The notes under the pieces are model-generated. The model was not told the DNA's origin. It searched no databases and worked only from the letters and a program-made list of their open reading frames with translations. Source: Sedimenticola hydrogenitrophicus (GTDB lineage: Bacteria > Pseudomonadota > Gammaproteobacteria > Chromatiales > Chromatiaceae). Taken from it: DNA of 64,000 nucleotides. Shown piece by piece: positions 32,399 through 44,384 of the stretch. The position numbers were made by a program, and so were the translations under genes. How positions within the stretch are numbered: position 1 is the stretch's first letter; every line of letters begins with the position of its first letter. The DNA is taken from assembly GCF_025175675.1 (NCBI RefSeq), contig NZ_JANIOA010000016.1:34159-98158 (forward strand), in the 5' to 3' direction.

Positions 32399-34324
32399 TT
32401 ACACCGAATCGATGCGGCGATCCCGGGCCACCGGGTGGGTGCTGTCGCAGGGCAGCCGCAGAACGAATCGCGCACCACCGCCCGGCGGAGACTCCACAAA
32501 CAGCTCACCACCGTAATTCTCCCTGATAATAAAGTAGGCGACGGATAGCCCGAGGCCGGTACCCACCCCGATCGGCTTGGTGGTAAAGAAGGGTTCAAAG
32601 ATGCGGTTGGCCTGATCTGGCGGAATACCCGGCCCGTTATCCTCGACCTCCAGCCTGACGGCGGCGGATTCGCCCCGAATCCTGAGAATGAAGCGCGCCG
32701 CCTCCGGGGTGCGGGATTCTGCCATTGCCTGGGCTCCATTCTTCAACAGGTTGAGCAGCACCTGCTGAATCTGACTGGACTCACAACTGACCAGGGGCAG
32801 AGCGTCGTCATATTCCCTGACAATTCCAATCTGCCTGAAATCAAAGCCATCCTCCAGGCGGTAGTCGTTGGCCGCCAGTTCAAGCGACTGTTCCATCAGT
32901 CCGACCATATCGCAGGGTTCCAGATGGCGACTGCTTTTGCGGCTGAAACTCAGCATATTGTCGACGATCTTCGCGGCCCGCTTCCCGGACTCCCGGATCC
33001 GTTCGATCATCTCATAGACCTTGCGCTCGTCCAGATAGCGTGTGACCGACTGCAGCGTTGTTCCGCACTCTGCCGCGGTCTTTCTATTGGCAGGCAGATC
33101 CGCCTGGATCCGGTTCTGGATCACCTGGATATTTTGCAGTATACCCGCCAGCGGATTATTGATCTCATGCGCCATGCCGGCCGCCAGACCCCCGATCGAG
33201 AGCATCTTTTCCGACTGGATCATCAGCTCTTCTATACGCACCCGCTCGGTGACATCATCCACCCGGATCACCGCGCCATCGATGCCGTTGGTGGTCAGCG
33301 GATAGATGGTGACGTCATAAAGCCGGAGCGCCTTCCCCTCGGCTGATTTCAGGCGCTGGCCGTGGGACGACAGGCCCTTGCGGACAGCGTCCCGGATAGG
33401 CGTGATCTGTTGGGCCAACAGGGGAAACACGGAGATCAGGTAGTGCCCCGCCGCCTGTGCCGCGGTGACCCCGGTAACCCGCTCCGCCTGCCGATTCCAC
33501 TGGATTACCCGACAATCCACATCCACACAGATCAGTGACGAGGGCATGGAGTCCACCACATTACCCAACAGATTGCGCAGCCGGTTGAGCTCGGCCTCCG
33601 CCTCCTCCTGCTGGCGAATGTGCAGGCGATACTCGTCCAGCACCCGATTCCCCGTATTCACCAGCAATCCGATCTCATCCGCCCTATGCCCCGGGGGCAT
33701 GGCGATCCTGGCATCGGAATTATCCTCTGGATTGATCGCGGCAAACGACGCGGCGGTGCGCATCAGCGGTTTGGTGAGGGTGAAGTAGAAAATCACACTC
33801 AACAGCAGTGCCAGCACCAGGATCCGAACGATGCCGAACAGCAGGATCAGTCCCGCCCGCTCAAAGAAGTCCGCCGTCACCAGATAGGGGTCGACCGACA
33901 GCGTCAGTACCCCCACCGGCTGTGCCCGCCCGGTCCACTCCAGCGGGAGCTGATAGCTCTGGCTGTCACCCACCAGCCGGTTCGCCAAGTTGCGCAGGGG
34001 GGAGTCCACACGCACCCGCTCGGCGGTGGCCAGCACGCCACCGAGGTCATCCCTGATCTCCGCCTTAAACACCGGGGGATATTCAAACAGGCCACTTACA
34101 ACCTGCTGCGCCAGGGTGTTGTCCAGACTGTAGGCGGCCTGGGCCGCCGGCGATTTCAGCAGCCGCAGTACCTGATTGACCGTCTGATCCACTTGCAGTT
34201 TTTCCTGCTCCAGATCGACCACAATCTGGTAGATGGATAGAGCCAGGCCAATGACAAACACTGTCATCACGGTGATCAGTGCCTGTTTGTAGGTAAGGCT
34301 GTTTCTGCGTTTTATCCTCACCAC
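32399..34324 (-). CDS. Membrane sensor histidine kinase with PAS domain, orphan
   Basis: A 641-residue kinase. Membrane helices at ~15-35 and ~158-182 enclose a ~120-residue periplasmic sensor. A HAMP-like linker, a PAS domain (about 255-360, VIQWNRQAERVTGVTAAQA), HisKA with GMAHEINNPLAGIL (His386) and an HATPase with NLLKNGAQAM, DNGPGIP and GVGTGLGLSV follow. No response regulator is adjacent. The start is GTG. It has been inserted between truD and ispF in a normally compact locus. The signal is unknown. Confidence 0.9.
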   Translation of the reverse strand: MVRIKRRNSLTYKQALITVMTVFVIGLALSIYQIVVDLEQEKLQVDQTVNQVLRLLKSPAAQAAYSLDNTLAQQVVSGLFEYPPVFKAEIRDDLGGVLATAERVRVDSPLRNLANRLVGDSQSYQLPLEWTGRAQPVGVLTLSVDPYLVTADFFERAGLILLFGIVRILVLALLLSVIFYFTLTKPLMRTAASFAAINPEDNSDARIAMPPGHRADEIGLLVNTGNRVLDEYRLHIRQQEEAEAELNRLRNLLGNVVDSMPSSLICVDVDCRVIQWNRQAERVTGVTAAQAAGHYLISVFPLLAQQITPIRDAVRKGLSSHGQRLKSAEGKALRLYDVTIYPLTTNGIDGAVIRVDDVTERVRIEELMIQSEKMLSIGGLAAGMAHEINNPLAGILQNIQVIQNRIQADLPANRKTAAECGTTLQSVTRYLDERKVYEMIERIRESGKRAAKIVDNMLSFSRKSSRHLEPCDMVGLMEQSLELAANDYRLEDGFDFRQIGIVREYDDALPLVSCESSQIQQVLLNLLKNGAQAMAESRTPEAARFILRIRGESAAVRLEVEDNGPGIPPDQANRIFEPFFTTKPIGVGTGLGLSVAYFIIRENYGGELFVESPPGGGARFVLRLPCDSTHPVARDRRIDSV

Positions 34325-34476
34325 GTCTCCGGATTGCTGACGGTCATGTTTCGTTCAGATAACTAGCGTTAGCGCAACTTTGTTAGCTCTATTCAGGTTG
34401 GCTACCTTGGGCCTTCCACCCTGTAGTTCTCCGCACAGCACCAGCATCTGACAAAGTAGAATCAGGTCGAAGCCCT

Positions 34477-34953
34477 TTAGTCTCTCCGGACCAGCAGTAC
34501 CACGGCATAACAGGCGATTCCCTCGCCGCGGCCGGCAAACCCCATCCCTTCGGTGGTGGTCGCCTTGATATTGATATTTTTTCGATCACTACGCAGATCA
34601 GTGCCCAGGTATGCACGCATGGTATCGATGTGGGGGCTGAGTTTTGGCGCCTGTGCCACCACCGTGATATCGGCATTGCCCAGTATCCACCCTTCCGCTT
34701 CCAGCAACCCGGCCACCCGGACGAGCAGCTTGCGGCTGTCGATGGCCTTGTATTCGGCGCTACTGTCGGGAAAATGAAACCCGATATCCCGTAGCCCCGC
34801 GGCGCCGAGCAGCCCGTCACAGAGCGCATGGATCAGCACATCACCATCGGAATGCGCCTCCAGGCCAAACGGGTGGTCGATCTTCACCCCCCCCAGGATC
34901 AGGGGTCTGCCGGGGGCAAACCGGTGGGCATCGTAGCCCTGGCCTATGCGCAT
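34477..34953 (-). CDS. ispF: IspF, 2-C-methyl-D-erythritol 2,4-cyclodiphosphate synthase
   Basis: A 158-residue IspF of normal length acting in the MEP isoprenoid pathway. MRIGQGYDAHRFAPGRPLIL holds the zinc-binding Asp/His pair; HSDGDVLIHALCDGLLGAA and NINIKATTTEGMGFAGRGEG are family motifs. It is separated from ispD by the DsrC-like gene and a repeat element rather than directly adjacent. Confidence 0.97.
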   Translation of the reverse strand: MRIGQGYDAHRFAPGRPLILGGVKIDHPFGLEAHSDGDVLIHALCDGLLGAAGLRDIGFHFPDSSAEYKAIDSRKLLVRVAGLLEAEGWILGNADITVVAQAPKLSPHIDTMRAYLGTDLRSDRKNINIKATTTEGMGFAGRGEGIACYAVVLLVRRD

Positions 34954-35010
34954 CGCACCACCTCACGGGTTAGGGTCGCGGTAAGAATAAAGTGTTCCAA
35001 TATCGCACAG

Positions 35011-35145
35011 CCCTCGGTTTGCTCACAAGGCCGCTCTCGGGCATCCTGCCCTTCGCGGCATTAGCGCATCCTTGCACGTCGCGTGCAGAGGGGCGCGTAG
35101 CGAGCCTATGTAGCCCTTTGCACAACGCCGTGAGCAGGCCGAGGG
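35011..35145. repeat. Family F inverted-repeat element (CCCTCGGTTTGCTCAC ends)
   Basis: A 135-bp element with 16-base arms, CCCTCGGTTTGCTCAC and GTGAGCAGGCCGAGGG (14/16 complementary). Its core (CTCTCGGGCATCC, GCGGCATTAGCGC, GCACGTCG) matches the ~50-base insert in the family A copy at 4666-4803. It lies in the 34954-35324 gap upstream of the DsrC-like gene; the remainder of that gap holds an AT-rich stretch and a possible -10 near 35260 but no gene. Confidence 0.7.
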
Positions 35146-35324
35146 CGAAGCGGGACGGGATGATCTATTTTTTTCGCGGCCCTTAAATATGAAAAAACGC
35201 TCCCAAGCCCTGAACCGCCTGCGGGCGACAGGCAGTCTCGGCTGCCGTGGACTACTCTTTTATATAACAGCTAATAAGAAGAAAGTGACCGTAGCGTTCC
35301 TCAATCAACCGGGAGGAGAGGAAA

Positions 35325-35669
35325 ATGCCGAAAATGGACCCCTTATCCATCGAACAGCGCCAGCTACCCGACAGCTTCTACCAATGGAACCCGACCCTGG
35401 CCGAGTTACTGGCGGCGGAGGAGCATATCGAGCTGACCGACAAGCACTGGCAGGTCATTCACTTTCTGCGCGACCATTGCGACACCCACGGTACCGGCTG
35501 CAGCGCGCGACTGCTGCTCAAGACCCTCAGCCGACGATTCGGCAAGGAGGGCGGCAAACGCTATCTATATACCCTGTTCCCGCGCGGACCCGTGGTGCAG
35601 GCCTGCAAGATTTCCGGCATTCCGCTGCCGCAATATGCCCTGGATCTCTCCTTCGGCAGCGTCCATTGA
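35325..35669 (+). CDS. DsrC/TusE-family sulfur-relay protein lacking the terminal Cys
   Basis: A 114-residue DsrC-superfamily protein: NPTLAELLAAEEHIELTDKHW and RFGKEGGKRYLYTLFPRGPV, followed by VQACKISG, match the fold. It retains the inner CysB (Cys94, in QACKISG) but where DsrC and TusE have the C-terminal CysA (11 residues later) it has Ala105, and the chain continues nine residues (LDLSFGSVH). Proteins with only CysB are outside the usual DsrC (both Cys), TusE (CysA only) and RspA (neither) classes. An excellent GGAGGAGAGG precedes the ATG. A GGCAGCG/CGCTGCC hairpin overlaps the stop, without a U-run. Confidence 0.85.
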   Translation: MPKMDPLSIEQRQLPDSFYQWNPTLAELLAAEEHIELTDKHWQVIHFLRDHCDTHGTGCSARLLLKTLSRRFGKEGGKRYLYTLFPRGPVVQACKISGIPLPQYALDLSFGSVH

Positions 35670-35686
35670 ACGCTGCCGCCGGCGGG

Positions 35687-36397
35687 TCAACCGCGGCCCT
35701 GCCGCTCGAGCAGGAAACCGGCCAGCACCAGGTCTTCGGGCGAGGTGATCTTGATATTGTCGCTACGCCCCGCAATCAGCAGCGGGGCGGCACCTGACAG
35801 CTCCATGGCACCCGACTCGTCGGTGACCAGCAGTCCGCCTTCCCGGGCGCTTTCCAGCGCCTTAAGCAGGGCGGCATAACGGAACATCTGCGGGGTGAAC
35901 GCCCGCCAGAGCTGTTCCCGGGGGACGGTCTCCAGCACTCTGTCCGCGGGGTCCGCCCGCTTGATGGTGTCGCTGAGCGGTATCGCCAGCAACCCGCCCA
36001 CCGGGTGCCCGGCCAGGGCTTGCAGCAGCCTGTCCAGATCGCTCCGGTGCAGGCAGGGTCTCGCCGCATCATGCACCAGCACCCAGTCCATGGCATCGGC
36101 CTCGCCCTGCAGCGCCAACAGGCCGTTCAGCACCGAATCGGCGCGCTCCTTGCCGCCCGCGACCCGCTGCACCCGGGGATGTTCCGCATAGGCCGTCCCG
36201 CTCCACCAGGCATCCGTCGCCGAGACAGCCACGATTACCCGGGCAATCCGCGGATGCTCCACCAGGGTCCTTAGGGTGTGGTCGATGACCGGGCGGCCAT
36301 GCAGGTTCAGATACTGTTTCGGTACCGCCCCCCCCATGCGCCGGCCGACTCCCGCCGCCGGCACCACCGCCCAGTGGCGCCTGGCCGGCCGGGTCAC
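35687..36397 (-). CDS. ispD: IspD, MEP cytidylyltransferase
   Basis: A 236-residue nucleotidyltransferase that makes CDP-methylerythritol. The signature VVPAAGVGRRMGGAVPKQYL lies at the N-terminus; VLVHDAARPCL and LVTDESGAMEL follow. The start is GTG overlapping the ftsB stop (GTGA), the usual ftsB-ispD coupling. Confidence 0.97.
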   Translation of the reverse strand: MTRPARRHWAVVPAAGVGRRMGGAVPKQYLNLHGRPVIDHTLRTLVEHPRIARVIVAVSATDAWWSGTAYAEHPRVQRVAGGKERADSVLNGLLALQGEADAMDWVLVHDAARPCLHRSDLDRLLQALAGHPVGGLLAIPLSDTIKRADPADRVLETVPREQLWRAFTPQMFRYAALLKALESAREGGLLVTDESGAMELSGAAPLLIAGRSDNIKITSPEDLVLAGFLLERQGRG

Positions 36398-36687
36398 CGT
36401 TTGCCCTCGCGGGGTTCGATGATCTGGTAAAAGGTTTCACCCTGGCGAATCATGCCGAGATCATTCCGCGCCCGCTCCTCGATCGCCTCCAGTCCCTTCT
36501 TCAGGTCGTCCACCTCGGCCTGAAGCGCCTGATTGCGCCGCCGCATCTGTTGCAACTCGCCCTTCTGCTGTTCGATCTCCTGTTTCAGCAGATGCAGTTC
36601 CGCCAGGCTTCCATCGCCCACCCAGAGGCGGTACTGGAGCACCACCAGCATGGCAAAAAGCAGCAGCATCAGAATACGTAGCATCAT
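36394..36687 (-). CDS. ftsB: FtsB, cell-division membrane protein
   Basis: A 97-residue bitopic protein: membrane helix at residues ~3-22, then a coiled coil (about 28-70) and the C-terminal ERARNDLGMIRQGETFYQII motif. It forms the FtsQLB complex controlling septal peptidoglycan synthesis. The MITE-like element at 36689 ends one base before the start codon (ATGATG; 36684 is an alternative), so the untranslated leader is made of repeat sequence, with no clear ribosome site. Confidence 0.95.
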   Translation of the reverse strand: MMLRILMLLLFAMLVVLQYRLWVGDGSLAELHLLKQEIEQQKGELQQMRRRNQALQAEVDDLKKGLEAIEERARNDLGMIRQGETFYQIIEPREGKR

Positions 36688-36688
36688 C

Positions 36689-36796
36689 GTAACTACTCAC
36701 GGGGTGATTGGCCTGCCTTGTTGGCCGATCTTGGTCCAGCCATCGTGTGAGGCCAACAAGGCAGGCCAATCACTTACAAACCGGGTGAGTAGTTAC
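36689..36796. repeat. Family A MITE-like element, 108-bp near-perfect palindrome
   Basis: Terminal GTAACTACTCAC/GTGAGTAGTTAC plus a 23-bp perfect inner inverted repeat (36704-36726 against the copy before 36773, key sequence GATTGGCCTGCCTTG). Flanking 8-mers GCATCATC and ACATCATC match 7/8. It lies between eno and ftsB and touches the ftsB start. Confidence 0.85.
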
Positions 36797-36838
36797 ACAT
36801 CATCTACCTTAACGATTCGGCGATGGATACTCGCCCGT

Positions 36839-38128
<1,290 letters not shown>

Positions 38129-38143
38129 TTATTGACTCCAAAA

Positions 38144-38191
38144 GCCTGTCGGATTTAACGCGGATCGATTAAGGACCCGCCCGACAGACTC
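38144..38191. repeat. Miniature family B-like inverted repeat before eno
   Basis: AGCCTGTCGG and CCGACAGACT arms (9/10 complementary) around 28 bases containing GGATCGATTAAGGACC. It shares the CTGTCGG terminal motif with the elements at 19774 and 24311. It is 28 bases upstream of the eno start, so it probably lies in the eno leader or promoter. Confidence 0.55.
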
Positions 38192-38348
38192 GCGGATAAG
38201 ATAAAAGTATAAATAATTCAGTTTTCGCCGGATCAAACCATACGCTGTATTTGTGGCAGGACGCTTACATGCCGCCGCGGTGCCATACAATACTTAATCC
38301 CCGAATACCCCGATCCGGGACATTTTTTTATCTCAACGCGTGGTTATC

Positions 38349-41140
<2,792 letters not shown>

Positions 41141-41337
41141 ATATAGTACGCGAAAGCAGCTGCAGCCTCAATCAAAAGGCCGCTTATTTATTGTCGCCGG
41201 GAACCACCTCACAAGGCTCCCCGAGCGGATGCGGGTAAACGGATGCCCGCCACTTTTAGACCCGGCGGACCGAACTGGACTAAACTGCGCCGAAGCCCTG
41301 GGAATGGCCCCATACCCGTTGCTGCGGGAAAAGTTAC

Positions 41338-41351
41338 TTGATCCAGAGCAA
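41338..41351 (+). promoter_or_regulatory. Candidate FNR site upstream of fnr
   Basis: TTGATCCAGAGCAA matches the FNR consensus TTGAT-N4-ATCAA at 9 of 10 defined positions. It lies about 47-60 bases before the fnr start codon, which would suit autoregulation. A promoter could not be fixed with confidence. Confidence 0.45.
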
Positions 41352-41397
41352 AGCAATCTGCAAAATGTCCGTTCCGATAGAGGAGTAAGGTATTGCC

Positions 41398-42159
41398 GTG
41401 AGCGAACACAAGGTCATCTCTTTTGACAATATCAAGGTTGCCTGCAGGAACTGTAGCCTGACTTCCCTCTGCCTGCCCATGGGCCTGACCCCGGAGGATG
41501 TGGATCAGCTTGACAATATCGTCAGGCGCAGCCGGCCACTGCATCGCGGCGACCACCTGTTCCGCCAGGGCGACGTATTCCAGTGCATCTATGTGGTCAA
41601 GACCGGCACGGTCAAGAGCTTCGACCCGGGCGAGGACGGCAGCGAGCAGGTCCTGGGTTTCCACCTGCCGGGGGAGATGATCGGGTTGGATGCGATCGAG
41701 ACCGGTTATCACCACTGCTCCGCCAAGATTCTGGAGACCACCGCGGTTTGCGAGATCCCCTTCACCCGACTGGAGGAGCTGAGCAGCATCATTCCCAGCC
41801 TGCAGCACCAGATGTTCCGGCTGCTGAGCCGGGAGATCGGTCATGACGAGGATATGCTGACCCTGCTGGGCAAGCGCAATGCCGAGGAGCGGCTGGCTTC
41901 GTTTCTCTTGAGTCTGTCGGGACGCTTCCAGCGACGCGGCTTCTCACCCTCCGACTTCTACCTCAGCATGTCCCGACACGAAATCGGCAACTATCTGGGA
42001 CTGGCGGTGGAGACCGTCAGCCGCCTGTTCACCCGCTTCCAGGACGAGGGGCTGCTGAAGGTGGAACGCAAGCACATCCAGCTGATGGATATCGAGCGGC
42101 TGAAACAGATTTTGCACAATGATCAGGGTGGCGGCGTTCGCGAGCGGCAGATCCCCTGA
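41398..42159 (+). CDS. fnr: FNR/Anr, oxygen-sensing global regulator
   Basis: A 253-residue FNR orthologue. Cluster ligands are Cys16, 19 and 25 (CRNCSLTSLC) and Cys118 (TTAVCEIPF). GFHLPGEMIGLDAIETG, KNAEERLA-like RNAEERLASFLLSLS and the recognition helix GLAVETVSRLFTRFQ follow E. coli FNR closely. The 4Fe-4S form dimerises without O2 and activates anaerobic respiration genes, plausibly including ubiTUV. The start is GTG after AGGAG. It is convergent with dnaQ, three bases apart. Confidence 0.96.
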   Translation: MSEHKVISFDNIKVACRNCSLTSLCLPMGLTPEDVDQLDNIVRRSRPLHRGDHLFRQGDVFQCIYVVKTGTVKSFDPGEDGSEQVLGFHLPGEMIGLDAIETGYHHCSAKILETTAVCEIPFTRLEELSSIIPSLQHQMFRLLSREIGHDEDMLTLLGKRNAEERLASFLLSLSGRFQRRGFSPSDFYLSMSRHEIGNYLGLAVETVSRLFTRFQDEGLLKVERKHIQLMDIERLKQILHNDQGGGVRERQIP

Positions 42160-42162
42160 TCC

Positions 42163-42888
42163 CTATTCGGGTTGATCCGCAGCCCGCCACAGGCATCCGC
42201 CCCCCGACCCTTTCTCGATCAGATCGAGCCGCTGCTGGTGCGTGGCCAGCTCGTCAACGCTGGCCCGGACCACCTTCAACCGGGCTCGACCCGGATCCAG
42301 GCGCTGAATCCGCTCCCCGGCGGACTCCCCCTCGCCGCTACCCGTGTCCAGTGACAGGGCACCCTGACCACCGGTCATCATCAGATAAACGTCGGCCAGG
42401 ATCTCCGCATCAAGCAGCGCGCCGTGCAGCTCACGATGGCTGTTGTTGATGTCGTAGCGCTTGCACAGGGCATCCAGGCTGTTGCGCTGCCCCGGGTGCA
42501 TCTTTTTCGCCATCACCAGGGTGTCCAGCACACTGCAGACGCTGTCCAGCGGCGGCGGCTCCCCCGGCAACCGTCTCAGCTCGTGGTTCAGGAACCCCAC
42601 ATCGAACGGTGCATTGTGAATAATCAGTTCGGCGCCCCGGATATAGGCAATAAAATCCTCCACCACATCGGCAAACCGGGGCTTGTCGGCGAGAAATTCA
42701 TTGGTGATGCCATGCACCTCGATCGCCGCCTGGTCGATCTCCCGGTCGGGCTGCAGATATTGATGGAAATTATTCCCCGTCAAGCGCCGGTCGATCATCT
42801 CCACACAACCGATTTCGATAATCCGATGCCCCTGCGCCGGTTCCAGACCGGTGGTTTCCGTATCCAGCACAATCTGCCGCGAACTCAT
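42163..42888 (-). CDS. dnaQ: DnaQ, DNA polymerase III epsilon proofreading subunit
   Basis: A 241-residue DEDDh exonuclease. Exo I is LDTETTGLEP, Exo II is IHNAPFDVGFLNHEL and Exo III is HGALLDAEILADVYL. A C-terminal tail for polymerase alpha binding follows. It is co-transcribed after rnhA (4-base gap). Confidence 0.96.
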   Translation of the reverse strand: MSSRQIVLDTETTGLEPAQGHRIIEIGCVEMIDRRLTGNNFHQYLQPDREIDQAAIEVHGITNEFLADKPRFADVVEDFIAYIRGAELIIHNAPFDVGFLNHELRRLPGEPPPLDSVCSVLDTLVMAKKMHPGQRNSLDALCKRYDINNSHRELHGALLDAEILADVYLMMTGGQGALSLDTGSGEGESAGERIQRLDPGRARLKVVRASVDELATHQQRLDLIEKGSGGGCLWRAADQPE

Positions 42889-42892
42889 ATCT

Positions 42893-43333
42893 TCATACTC
42901 CCAACTCCGCTACGCCCCTGTTGGCCAACTGGTCGGCCAGCTCATTTTCCGGATGCCCGCTATGTCCTTTGACCCAGGCCCAGTTCACATCATGCGTTGT
43001 CACCAACTGGTCCAGGCGTTGCCAGAGGTCACTGTTCTTGACCGGCTTTCTGGCCACGGTTTTCCAGCCGTTCCGCTTCCAGTTGCCGATCCATTCGGTA
43101 ATGCCGTTCTGCACATATTTCGAATCGGTGGTCACCCGCACGCTGGTCGGACGGGTCAGCACCTCCAGGGCACTGATTACGGCCATCAGCTCCATCCGGT
43201 TATTGGTGGTCGCCTGCTCGCCGCCGTATAACTGCCGTTCCTTGCCTTTATAGCGCATCACCGCGCCCCAGCCGCCCGGACCGGGATTGCCCTTGCAGGC
43301 GCCATCGGTAAATATCTCCACCCGTTCACTCAC
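42893..43333 (-). CDS. rnhA: RnhA, ribonuclease HI
   Basis: A 146-residue RNase HI with catalytic [16 protein letters not shown] (Asp), the Glu in [13 protein letters not shown], the Asp in [12 protein letters not shown] and the C-terminal [12 protein letters not shown]. It degrades RNA in RNA-DNA hybrids. It follows directly on the methyltransferase gene stop and precedes dnaQ. Confidence 0.98.
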   Translation of the reverse strand: MSERVEIFTDGACKGNPGPGGWGAVMRYKGKERQLYGGEQATTNNRMELMAVISALEVLTRPTSVRVTTDSKYVQNGITEWIGNWKRNGWKTVARKPVKNSDLWQRLDQLVTTHDVNWAWVKGHSGHPENELADQLANRGVAELGV

Positions 43334-44122
43334 TTAATCGCCTCTCCTGGTATGCCTTATATTATTTGCCGTGGGCTCGGTCATGCCGCCGCGAATACGC
43401 CGGGGGCGCAACTTCCAGGCCGGCTTGATCGGCGTCAGCCGCGCCACCCGTTTGACCGCCAGTATCACATAGACACCCGCCAGCGGCGACCACAGACGGC
43501 CGCCGATCCACTCCAGAAAGCCCAGACGCTGCATCATCCGTTCATGTTTCAATGGCGGACGAAACATCCCCGCCCGCTCCGCCTTGATCTCGAATCCCAG
43601 CAGGGAGAGCCAGTCATGAACCCGCCAGGACGAGATGAAGTGGCCACACCAGGGGACCTTGTTGCCGCGCATTCGCAGCAGCCGCCAGGCGCCCCAGAGA
43701 CTCCAGGGATTGAAACCGACAATGACCACATGACCTTCGGGGATCAGCACCCGCTCCACTTCACGCAGCAGCTGATGGGGGTTCCTGGAGAAATCCAGGG
43801 TGTGGGAAAGCAGCACGGTATCGATACTATCCGAGGCCACAGGGAGATTCTGCGAGTCACTGACGATACAGCGCTCGCTGAAGACATCCGCCTGGTTGGG
43901 CACCAGCACCACCTGGGACTTGATCCGGCTCATCCTGAGCGCATCCAGCTGCAGTCCCAGGCTGCCGACCTGCAGCAGATAGTAGCCGAAACACTCGGCC
44001 AACAGGTGCTCCAGGTAGACCTGCTCCACGGCCAGCAGCTCCTTTCCCGGCGTGGTACTGAACCAGGCCCGAAGTTCGGCCGTCGTGGGTGGTGTGTTGA
44101 TCCGGTTAAATAGTCTCTTCAT
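43334..44122 (-). CDS. SAM-dependent methyltransferase, YafS-like
   Basis: A 262-residue class I methyltransferase. The SAM fold is recognisable from the early Leu/Gly strand (YYLLQVGSLGLQLDALR) to DSIDTVLLSHTLDFSRNPHQ and GHVVIVGFNPWSLWG. The substrate is unknown; relatives adjacent to rnhA in E. coli (yafS) are likewise uncharacterised. In E. coli gloB lies between this gene and mltD; here gloB is absent and a divergent promoter gap of 262 bases takes its place. Confidence 0.9.
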   Translation of the reverse strand: MKRLFNRINTPPTTAELRAWFSTTPGKELLAVEQVYLEHLLAECFGYYLLQVGSLGLQLDALRMSRIKSQVVLVPNQADVFSERCIVSDSQNLPVASDSIDTVLLSHTLDFSRNPHQLLREVERVLIPEGHVVIVGFNPWSLWGAWRLLRMRGNKVPWCGHFISSWRVHDWLSLLGFEIKAERAGMFRPPLKHERMMQRLGFLEWIGGRLWSPLAGVYVILAVKRVARLTPIKPAWKLRPRRIRGGMTEPTANNIRHTRRGD

Positions 44123-44384
44123 CAGCAGCTGCGGTTACTTGCGCATGATCCTAATTCCAGTCGGCAATTCCCGTTGCGGGATGACGCCATGGCACCCCCA
44201 CGGCGCCCATGGTATCACTCTGCCGGCATCGACCAGTCTACCCTCTAAACAGACAGCCCTCATCCAAAAAAGATCATCGGCGAGGGGTCATCCCCGGAAC
44301 ATGACCCGTTTCCTGGAAAAAAACAGGTGATTTGCGTATAGTCCCGACAAATTTACCCAACGCCAGACAGCCGCGGATCGCTTA

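Noticed and set aside
35189..35797. 202-codon plus-strand ORF overlapping the DsrC-like gene and ispD
   Set aside because: It is out of frame with the recognisable DsrC-family gene, runs into ispD, and has no protein-like features.
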